Shown piece by piece: positions 12,401-20,636 of a stretch of DNA of 64,000 nt; the first letter of the stretch is position 1; every line of letters starts with the position of its first letter. The notes beneath the pieces are model-generated. The model had not been told where the DNA came from. It worked only from the letters and a program-made list of their open reading frames with translations, and did no database searches. Position numbers and translations under genes: made by a program. Origin of the DNA: Ramazzottius varieornatus (Eukaryota; Tardigrada; Eutardigrada; Parachela; Ramazzottiidae); assembly GCA_001949185.1 (NCBI GenBank), contig BDGG01000014.1:124001-188000 (forward strand), written 5' to 3'.

Positions 12401-15400
12401 CGTTTTCTGCTGCGTGCTACCAACAAGAGCCACTGTGCTAGAAGATTCATAATGAACCCATAACAGTATTATGTCGGTCCATTCCATCGTTACAGAAATG
12501 CTAACGAGTGTGCATATACAATTGGCGAAAGGAACTTGAGGACATGGCAAATCAATCAATCAAAAATGGCTGTATGACGTGACGTCACGGCAATCAAAAG
12601 CCTTGATCAACGTTCCCAGTTCAGTCAGCTGTTTCAGGCGTAACAGGTGTTCCTTTGTGAAACCGGGAGTCTTTCTGTGATCTCTGCTGTTATATCCATA
12701 GCTTCCTCTGTCATTGTGTTCTGTAGTAGTGTTTTGAATGCGTCGAGACTACATGTTGGGTGACGTGATGATTTCGATTCCAAGGAATGCTTTCCAATCA
12801 AGTCCATCAAACCTCTTGATTGCAATCCCGCCCCGGACTCCGCCTTCGTTCTGACCGCCTTCGCTCTGACCGCAATGGTATAGTTGCTGTTGCTGCTGGA
12901 GAATAGGAAGAAGCAATATCGATGTGGTCAAGTGGAAGGAGGTATGGGAACTGATGCTTCTTCTCTGGTGAAAAACTACTTTTTATACCTGAAAAGCTTT
13001 TGCGTTTTTTTGTTTTTCCGTAATTAGTCTCATTAATAGTATCATTGGGATTTCGGTGATTTTTTGCACGGTTCCGAACGGTGCGGCACGGTATTTCCTT
13101 CATCGCCAATTGATAATATTGACATTGGTAGATATCCTTGATACTGTTCGCGTGTTCGTTAAGCCGATCTTTTGTGCAAATGTCATTACAGCCCATTGTT
13201 TTCTTCGCGCATCGACATCCTTTTCCACACATCGGACACCGTCAATCAGCAAGTGTCTGCTCGTGTCTGCCGTTGTGATACCGGCAGTCTTTCCGTGATT
13301 TCTTCCGTGATATTCAAAGCTACCTCTGTCATTGCTTTCTGTAATAGAGTTTAGAATGAGTCGAGCCTACAGGGTGAGTGACGTGGTGATTAAGATTTCA
13401 AAGAATGCGTTCCGATAAAGTACATCAAATCTCTTGATTATAATCCCGCCCCGAACTCCGCCTCCGTTTTGGTTGTTTGATTTGCCATGTCCTCACGTTC
13501 CTTTCACTAGTGGTACTGCAGTCACAAGATGCCCCTTCAAGCGTGATGTATCTTCATAAATCAAATTCCTACTCGAACCTTGAAGTTCAGCTGAAGGCAG
13601 TATCGGATTTTCGTCAGTTATCACACCTTCTAGCGGAGCTACAAGAAAGGAAACTGCCGTACAAACACGACGGGAAATTAAAGGACCAGTAAAAATTATA
13701 GGATCAGGCGGAAAAGACGGTAAAACGGAAATTCAAACGTAGAAAAATGTCCAAAAGTGTATTGCTGTGAATCAGTCGCGTACGTACGTGCTTCCGTACC
13801 GCCGAAGCGAAAAGGCCTGGTCCCATAATTTTTACCGGCCCCATAACTTCCCGTCGTGCGTGCACTCAATCCAGGGGTACTACAGGGCATGCCAGGTACT
13901 CTACCTTTATAAATCTCTAACTGCTTCGAGGAATTCTCCCAATGTTTGGAATGTATGCTTCCCGATCCATTGGCATCGTCGTAATCAGGTACCGTCCTTC
14001 ACATTCCGGTGTCACGAAACGGTACTATACCGGAATATCGTTTGGGCACACTACCCAAGTCAGAAAATTTGAGGAAAAGAGGTTTGAAACACCTGCAGGA
14101 ATGACGAAAGCGTACCTCAAGTTCGTCATACGTGTTCTAAGTGTGTTTATGAGGACACTTCAGGCTGTGGTGTAACGAGCGCGTTTCGTCAGCCAGACCC
14201 GAAGTGTTTAGTCTGTTAAAGTTAGGAAAACGGACAGTTTCTCTCAAAAGAGACCACAAGAGAGAGGCAGGTACCGACAAAGTGTACCTGAATTTCGTCA
14301 TACCTGAGGAAAAACTTTCTGAGCAGGGCTATTAACTGTTACATTGACTAACTTTGAACATCCAGACGTTCCCTTGCTCGATGCTCGAGCGAGCGTGTGT
14401 TACCGCAGCAGGCTGGGGTAAGGATGCCCATTCCGTTTTCCGTTCCATTCCTAATTCCGCCTGGAAAACAGGAATTCCGCTCCGTTCCGGCTGATCTGGA
14501 TCTGGAACGCTGGAAATCCGAATCGGAATTTAAGGATCTGGCCGGAATTCCGCTTATCGGAATCCGGTTTTCCACAGCGGAATTCCCGCTTCATGCGCTA
14601 ATCGGTCAGGTTTTGGTGTCGTTTTTGCTCACTACAGAGAAGCACGGCAAACAAACTCGACAAAATTAGTCGAAGTGGCGCATGTTACCAGTGTAACTGG
14701 CTAGATTCATGCGCCACTTAGAAACGATCTTGCTGAGCCTGTCAGACGGGACTAAACCGAGCTTCCGACTGGTTTTTTGCTTCTTGAACTGCCGTTTTGG
14801 AATTTTGGTTTTTCATCTAGCCCTTCTGGAAAACGGAAAACAGGAACGGAACGGAATTCGGAATTCCGCTCCGAATTCCGTTCCAGGAATCAAGGCAGGC
14901 GGAATGGTCATCCTTAGGCTGGGGTAACTCTAGGGTTAATTAAGAGCCTTACAGGAGAACGGTGATACCAGTTATGTCTTTGTAATGTGACCTGGTGGTC
15001 AGGCTTGACCGGATGGGATCCGGTCGGAATCAGAATGAAAAGTTCCTGCAGGTGCTAGTTTTCCTATGGGTTAGCGTATCTTCGCCATGGATTTGGGTTT
15101 CCGGTCACGTGAGCTCTGGATCTCGTTCCCTATGAGGAACTCGAAATTAAGCTAAGAAAGCGTTTTGCTCAGGAGGTGATTTAAAGTAAGAACTGACCCA
15201 TTCGGTTCAAATGAACGCGTGGGGCACAAAGTAACCTTCCTCGCGCATTCTCAACCCTTAGAATTATCAATTAACCACAACACGGGGTGGCGCGTCCCAA
15301 TTTTTACTAACTTTTCAGCTCTCAATTAAGTCCAGGACCGGAGAATCTTCCGCTTTGGTTACAGTGATCAGACTAAACACTGATGTATCTTACTGAGGAA

Positions 15401-18400
15401 ACAGTAGACATTAGGTGCGGACGTTTGACTGGCAACTTTTCGAAGTAAAGTGTTCAAAGTTTTGTCCTGACTTCAAATCTGGAACGTTTTGGTCCATTTG
15501 TTCACCCACACTAGCAAGGTACTGGAGCCATTTTATTGGTATCGAATTCATACCGCCGCAGCAGCAGAATAGGGGAAGAGTAAAAATAAACCTTTTTGGA
15601 GCCATTCTCTACAGCCTCTTCGGAAAACATTTTTGTTAGTCGCTCCAGGTGCCCTAATCACGTGAAATGATGATAGATTGTTAGCATCAGGTGCCTATCA
15701 CAAGTTCTCTTAAAGGAGTTTCCATTCACTTCCTACGGTTTTGCGGCGGAGTTTGGTGGAGAACGCCGTCTTGCAACAGTAGTGACTTCGGCGGACTGAA
15801 AAATTTCCGCTGTTGCACAACAGTTTTCCCTCGATCACACCGATTCGAAGCCTTCGTAACAAGGCCATCACCCCTGGTTCCCTGTCCTTGTCCGCTAGTA
15901 CCGCCGATAGTATCATAGAAATGTATGTCGCGGTTTCAACTTACTTCAACTGGACGAACGTGGTCATCGGTTTTGATCGAAGCGCGAACGCCGGATACCA
16001 TGCATTGTTAGGAACAATGATGCCTTTTCTACGAGTCCGTGGCTGGTAAGTGACGTTATTTCGGGTAACGTCCAAAGTGTCGACGAACTTCACCAACGAG
16101 CTCAAAGACTACCAACCTTTCAGCCGAGGTGGGTGCTCTAATTTTCTGGAAACTAGATTTTGAATCGCATGCGCTCTATTGAATCTATCTCTTTGCGGTA
16201 CTACTTTTCTTCGGCCACGCCCAACCTGTCCGCCAGCTTATGGTTAGTAAATGGTTTCCCACACTTATGTGGTCAAAGTTGTAGGCGCAAAACCCGGCGT
16301 TCTATCATACTGTAGTGCTCGCAGTTTATCGCGCACTCAACCACGTGAACAGTAAATAACGCCCGATCGGGGATTTTAGACGTTGTACTGCTTTATCAAC
16401 AATCAATGATTGGCCATCGGTTGAGACAAGTGTTATTCTGAAAAGTCAAACTCAAATTGCTCATTTCCATCTGGAGCGTTTCCGGTATCCGCTCACTTTT
16501 CTCCGGTCCTCGCTTGCCCGGAATCTTTGCTTTGTGAAGCAAAAACATGAGGTTCCGTGAAGCTTATCAGCTGCTTATGGAACAGGTATCATTCGACTCA
16601 CCACCAGCTGCGCATGGCTGATTCCGGAATTCCTGTAAGCTTCGCATGCTTTCTCCTCGATAATCCGCTCTCTTCATAGTTTCTCAAAGCTTTCTCCGCA
16701 TCCTCATCGCTATAAATATACGGGTCCTAGCCATGACAATGTTTTCTACCTTCGGATCCAGTGAAAGAAACTGGAATTTGGACCGGATCGTTTTTCAAAA
16801 TAACTGACGACCCATTAAAGTCAATCAACTCACGCCCTTCTGGCAACAGCTGATCTTGCCGGGCAAACCTGACTAATCACGTGGTCGAGTGCGCGATAAA
16901 CTGCGAGCACTACAGTACTATTTTACAAAAGAGCTGGGTTTGTTCTCCAGTCGTCCAGTTCAGTTATCAGGCCGAGCGAAGCGATGCTATTTTTAGTCTG
17001 TCATGATTTTAATGGATGTCGCCAAAGATGAAGCTATCTGAAATCGCCAACTCTACAGTGTAAAATAAAGCACCACTCGATCGGGGTGATCGAATTTCTG
17101 TTTCGTAAACCGAAAACCCTACTTAGTCCGTCACGCTGGACACGACGGTAGCGATCAGCAGACTCACCTTTGTCTCCGCAATGGTGTGAGTTGGGGGAAG
17201 GGCAGGTCATGACAGGTTGGTTTTCTCGGTGTTCGGTCGCACTCGCTCGGCTTCCCATAACACTATCACTGTACAGCCAGGCTCAGGGGTCATGGGCTGT
17301 GGGCCCATGGCCACCCCACGGTCTTCCTTCACTTAACTTACCTTCTGACCTCGATGTCCGATTTTGATGATTCAAGCACCCCGTCTAGAGGATACTTCAT
17401 ACCTCCCGACCACGTGACCACTGACTCGGGACTTCAATCAATCAACCGGTAAGAAAGTGTGGTTAGGACACGGAAATGAGGGCTTCTTCTGGATGCTTCT
17501 TTCCCGTCACGTGACGGCCCCAGGGAGAAACTTAAACAGCCAAAATATAGCGCAATTATCGTTCTTCTAAATTCATGAAATGAGATCTTCAGCAGAAATT
17601 GATCGCAAAATTTTCCCTGTCAGTGCAGCTGATTACTTTTTCGAAGAAACCAAATAGTTTTTCACTCATCTCTTTCATTTGGGAGCTTTACATTATATAT
17701 TTGTGCTTGTTGGGAAGAGCAATGTTTGTGCTCTCTAAAGATGGCGTGTTCATAGAATTCGGGCAAGCAGGGAGATAATCGAAGTGAAAGTATTTACGTT
17801 GCAAGAAAGGCTGTAGAACCCGTATAGTGACCTTTGTAAAAGATTTCTGCTGGAAATCTCATTTCACCAGTTTGGAAGAACGATAAAGGGACATTCATTA
17901 ATGACGTCAGGTTTTGATGTTAGGAGGCCTGACCATCCCCCCTCCCATGTCAGGCAATTCAGGCGATCAACCGGCTTTTATAACATTACTGTCAGGTTTC
18001 GGGTATCACCCCTCCCTGGGTACCTGACGTCATTAATGAATGCTCCCTAATTGCGCCATATTTTGGCTGTTTAGGTTTTTCCCCGGGGCCGTCACGTGTC
18101 GGGAAAGAAGCATCCAAAAGACGCCCTCATTTCCGTGTCCGAACCACCTCTTCTTACCGGTTGATTGATTGAAGTCAGGAGTCAGTGGTCGTAGTGGTCA
18201 CGTGGTCGAGAGGTATGAAGTATCCTCTACACGGGAGTGCTTGAATCATCAAAATCGGACAACGAGGTCAGAAGGTAAATTAAGCGAAGGAAGACTGTGG
18301 GGTGACCATGGACCGTGAGCCTGACTGGATCTGAAAGGGTATTGGTTTTTACAGATTCAAGCGAAGCTTCTTGGGTTTTGTACTGTATACTCTCCCGAAA

Positions 18401-19917
18401 TTCACGTACGTCACTCCATTTAGAGTGTAAACCTAGAGAAAGAATTCTCATACGGTGACCATAACAGTCTGAATCACATTGACGTCATCAGAACTAATCA
18501 AGCAAATCAATCGTATACTATAAACTGGTCAATGTCGCTCCACAATGTCCTGCTGCGATGGAGGTTGTGTACGATCTCGTTAGTTTTGATACTGATGAGT
18601 ATTAGTAATATTACGTGCGGCTCAGGAATTTGCTGGTTGGAATTTACGGTGTGAATTTTGGTTTAGTTGTCGTGTATCTTTGCTTTTTTCCCTTTTCAAA
18701 GGTTGTTTCGTCTCTTCGGTTTTCATATAAATGATCGGTAATTCCGTCATGGAGTGACGTCAGTTTTAGTTTGTATTTTCGCCACGGTAAGACCCCAATG
18801 ATCTGAGAGTCAGTGACGTACGTGAATTTCGGGAGAGCATACAGTACGGGCAAATACGTAAGGTTCCTTCTCAAGATGTCGCCGTGCGATCTGATTTTGC
18901 GCTGTCCCGTCGCCGCAACTCAAATTAAAGTCTTACGTCATTTCAGGTCTACATCGTTTTCAGTGTATATAAACAAAAAACTCTGGGAAATCTTACCTGA
19001 CAATACGAGGATGAAAATGATGGTGTGGCCAGGGAGGCATTCCGTTCGGCATTGATTCTCGGACCTGATGCCTCTATTTACGCACTGCCCAACTGGACAT
19101 CCGTTAGCGAACTAACAACAGGGTACGTTTCGGCGTTCAACGTATCATTCCCATCTCTCGATCCGGTTGGTTAACGTTATGACACTGTATATTATCAAAC
19201 ATGTTCGGCTCTATACATATTCGACGATGGGAAAATCATGCCTTCTAGCCACTCGGCATAATATCGTCAGTCATGCAAGCCTTCCTGGTAGTAGGCCGGA
19301 TTTTATAGGAGGCATTCCGCGAAAACGGCACGCTGGAAACTATGGGGGACGTCATCTGGCACGGAAAGTTTTCAACCGCCGATTTGACCTGGGCTGTACT
19401 GGAAGCGTTATTGACCAGTTCGGACAGCGATTAATCCACGAGAAACTGTCTGATATGGATCCCATCGCCGGAGTCTACAAGGTAAACTTCAAGTTGAGAA
19501 CGAGTGGCGATCTCGCTTCTTGACCTGTCCCGCGAAAATTTACTTGACAGAGTCTATTTTGTAGCCCGTCTTACAACTACATTTCACTAAACCCAAAAGC
19601 GTGATGAGGCTGGACGACATTGACTGGGGTGGATCACCCAACTCGTCCAATGCCGTGCCGCTGAACGAGCCGGTCTGCGGTTACCAAGGCGATGGAGGCC
19701 CCTGTGCAGAAGGTCAAACAGTCTTTCCGATGGATTATGTCCATATGAGTTAAGTGTTATAGTACCATGTGGCTTTTCAGAAATTCTTCGACGGAGAAGT
19801 TCTGAAGCTGCAGCAATCGGGACGCTTTTGCCAGCAGTTCTACTTTACATCTGCCGCGGGTTCTGGTTCTATAGGCAAGGCAGCTTGACCCTGCCGATTT
19901 CCATTGAGAAACCGTAA
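9460..19917 (+). CDS. ANF-receptor-like single-pass membrane protein with short cytoplasmic tail (gene 1)
   Basis: Predicted extracellular ligand-binding domain of the natriuretic-peptide/guanylyl-cyclase receptor type. Exons supported: 9460-9811 (signal peptide MRNTHLPLLVLCRLCLMVNG, then NLGPAFDRR), 9868-9909 (LLTNWDILMIG), about 15830-16045 (FPSITPIRSL ... YFNWTNVVIGF), 19010-19122 (DENDGVAREAFRSALIL), 19295-19481 (GGRHLARKVFNRRF, GSVIDQFGQR), 19565-19712 (IDWGGS ... VCGYQGDGGPC), 19781-19917 (AIGTLLPAVLLYICRGFWFY helix, then RQGSLTLPISIEKP-stop). The last four junctions agree in phase. Instead of kinase-homology and cyclase domains, about 15 residues follow the helix, as in NPR-C clearance receptors. 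Exons between 9909 and 15830 and between 16045 and 19010 are missing from this model; no good acceptor was found for the 15830 exon, so decay is possible. Introns are full of transposons. Confidence 0.7.
11896..11993. mobile_element. Foldback MITE, about 98 bp
   Basis: Two 43-base arms (11896-11938 and 11951-11993) are inverted complements with a few mismatches, both containing GACCTCTC and ACGTCACA, separated by a 12-base loop ending in AAGCTTC/GAAGCTT. Lies in a long intron of ANF-receptor gene 1. Confidence 0.8.
12203..12559 (-). CDS. Repeat-encoded hypothetical peptide, left copy
   Basis: 118-residue frame, identical as a peptide to the frame at 25471-25827 in the other arm. No recognisable domain. 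Sequence identity may simply reflect recent duplication of the DNA, so coding status is doubtful. Confidence 0.25.
   Translation of the reverse strand: MIDLPCPQVPFANCICTLVSISVTMEWTDIILLWVHYESSSTVALVGSTQQKTNSIMQPNSFNLISYRLIPRSIPLYRKVYGMAARAGCVPGQAAHHNIVSYTGQTGSTGASCHLVSR
12807..13232 (-). CDS. Cysteine-rich (CxC-type) repeat-encoded protein, left copy
   Basis: 141-residue open frame starting MCGKGCRCAKKTMGCNDICT; the codons before it read RCP, giving C-x2-C-x3-C-x-C-x6-C-x3-C, then a basic, asparagine-rich stretch and arginine repeats (RSERRRSERRRS). The spacing resembles zinc-binding CXC motifs at the end of some transposon proteins (inference). An almost identical frame is at 24798-25223. 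Its location inside a duplicated repeat suggests a transposon remnant rather than a host gene. Confidence 0.45.
   Translation of the reverse strand: MCGKGCRCAKKTMGCNDICTKDRLNEHANSIKDIYQCQYYQLAMKEIPCRTVRNRAKNHRNPNDTINETNYGKTKKRKSFSGIKSSFSPEKKHQFPYLLPLDHIDIASSYSPAATATIPLRSERRRSERRRSPGRDCNQEV
13368..13500 (+). repeat. Direct repeat accompanying the inverted pair, copy 1
   Basis: About 130 bp beginning TACAGGGTGAGTGACGTGG and ending near GCCTCCGTTTT is repeated in the same orientation at 25909-26040, immediately abutting the right inverted arm. It is also a diverged version of 12740-12850 inside the left arm. Confidence 0.8.
13659..13865. mobile_element. MITE of the GTACACGCA family, copy A
   Basis: Inverted ends: left GTACAAACACGACGGGAAAT, right the complement of GTGCACGCACGACGGGAAGT. 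Interior shared with copies at 30955-31156, 45508-46205 and 55790-55969 (GCACGTACG, GGCCTGGTCCCATAATTTTTAC). Confidence 0.8.
14419..14916. mobile_element. Non-autonomous hAT-type element (498 bp) with 8-bp target site duplication
   Basis: Bounded by a perfect 8-bp direct repeat GGCTGGGG (14411-14418 and 14917-14924). Inverted ends TAAGGATGCCCATTCCG / CGGAATGGTCATCCTTA. Interior is dominated by GGAATTCCG-like boxes on both sides and a hairpin around 14673-14720 (AAGTGGCGCATG / CATGCGCCACTT). The 8-bp duplication and the TAAGGATG termini fit the hAT superfamily. No transposase. Confidence 0.88.
14980..15780. other. Intron of ANF-receptor gene 1, no recognised content
   Basis: Part of the approximately 5.9 kb interval between exons at 9909 and 15.8 kb. 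No exon, RNA gene or clear repeat boundary could be assigned here by eye. Confidence 0.4.
16308..16917. mobile_element. 610 bp TIR element (TACTGTA family)
   Basis: 41-bp terminal inverted repeats with one mismatch: left begins TACTGTAGTGCTCGCAGTTT, right is its complement, both continuing to CGCGCACTC(A/G)ACCACGTGA. No transposase frame. The short element in the chemoreceptor intron at 3493-3650 is a deleted relative. Confidence 0.88.
17272..18330. mobile_element. Long foldback element with arms of about 330 bp
   Basis: Arm 17272-17599 is the inverted copy of 18330-17841, with shared blocks such as TCCGATTTTGATGATTCAAG, CAATCAATCAACCGGTAAGA and GGACACGGAAATGAGGGC. The right arm is interrupted by a second element at 17887-18047. 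No coding capacity recognised in the spacer. Confidence 0.85.
17887..18047. mobile_element. Nested 161 bp MITE (Harbinger-like, 3-bp TAA duplication)
   Basis: Splits the right arm of the foldback element: the uninterrupted left arm shows the empty site (complement of CGATAATTGCG). Flanked by TAA at 17884-17886 and 18048-18050; ends AGGGACATTCATTAATGACG and complement of GGGAGCATTCATTAATGACG. The 3-bp duplication suggests PIF/Harbinger, which is an inference. Confidence 0.85.
18381..18846. mobile_element. 466 bp TIR element (TACTGTATACTCTCC)
   Basis: 35-bp inverted ends with one mismatch: left TACTGTATACTCTCCCGAAA, right the complement of TACTGTATGCTCTCCCGAAA. The TACTGTA start is shared with the 610 bp element, suggesting the same superfamily. 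Non-coding. Confidence 0.85.
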
Positions 19918-20636
19918 TTAGGACGATCGTTTTCAGCAAAAGAATTCGTCACAACTACGCAGACTGTTTCATTGACGGAGATGAGCTTACTTTTGGCCAC
20001 ACCGTAAAGAGAGGCCGGCAAGTGGCTTGGTGTTAGTCTCCACAGCTCTGTAATGTATTCAGCTGTGTGCTTCATGCGAAATATCGAGCCTTCCGTTTTA
20101 CTCGGAGCTCCGTTTTTTTGAAAAGCCTACACCTTCGTTCATCCACCTGAAATACTGTACTGCGTTCTGCTGTAGCTTCAGCTGACAGTCTTGTAATCGT
20201 TAGTGTCCTGGCGAGGTTTCGTGAAATTCTCTTCGGCCTCGTTTGCCACCACGGAGGTACCACGAACTGCTTAGTGCCCCATTGCGCAAGATAATCCATA
20301 CACCAATGTCGTCCTTGGCTGAGCTTTTGGCTGCGCCGATGTAGTGGGGAGCATCAAGCGATAAGGAAGCACCCTAGATGGCATGTCTGACTTGACTTGG
20401 CAGCGCCGTTTTAAATTAACCTACGAACTTCAGATCGCCGCCAGACGAGGATAGTACCTCAGTTGACTACTACACTCAAGCACACTGGGATTATGTGGAA
20501 GGAACACACGTATAATATCTCCCCTGCAGGGCGAAGAGAAACCACCGAGAATTGTTTGTTCATAAATACAGAATTCATGTTTTCCCCTCTGTCGAGGGCT
20601 CGAACATATTTGCGCGCTGTAGGTTGCGCAAGGCGA
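19918..20636. other. Convergent intergenic region
   Basis: Spacer between the stop of ANF-receptor gene 1 and the stop of the minus-strand secreted-protein gene. No guanylyl-cyclase or kinase-homology exon is visible here, which supports the short-tail model of the receptor. Confidence 0.55.

Larger units (their letters stand above)
12121..13270 (-). repeat. Large inverted repeat, left arm (1,150 bp)
   Basis: This interval is the near-identical reverse complement of 24760-25909; both arms are exactly 1,150 bp from AGATCTCGAGG to CAAGTGTCTGCTCGTGTCTG. The arms encode the same predicted peptides with scattered changes. They are 11.5 kb apart and enclose the 3' half of ANF-receptor gene 1 and the secreted-protein gene. 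A diverged tandem unit lies within and just beyond this arm (about 12640-12850 versus 13275-13490). Near-identity points to a recent inverted duplication or a recently moved element. Confidence 0.9.

Noticed and set aside
19317-19440. Alternative frame reading EAFRENGTLETMGDVIWHG, which first suggested a frameshift in ANF-receptor gene 1
   Set aside because: The other frame gives GGRHLARKVFNRRFDLGCTG from a phase-matched acceptor at 19295 and fits the family without any frameshift.
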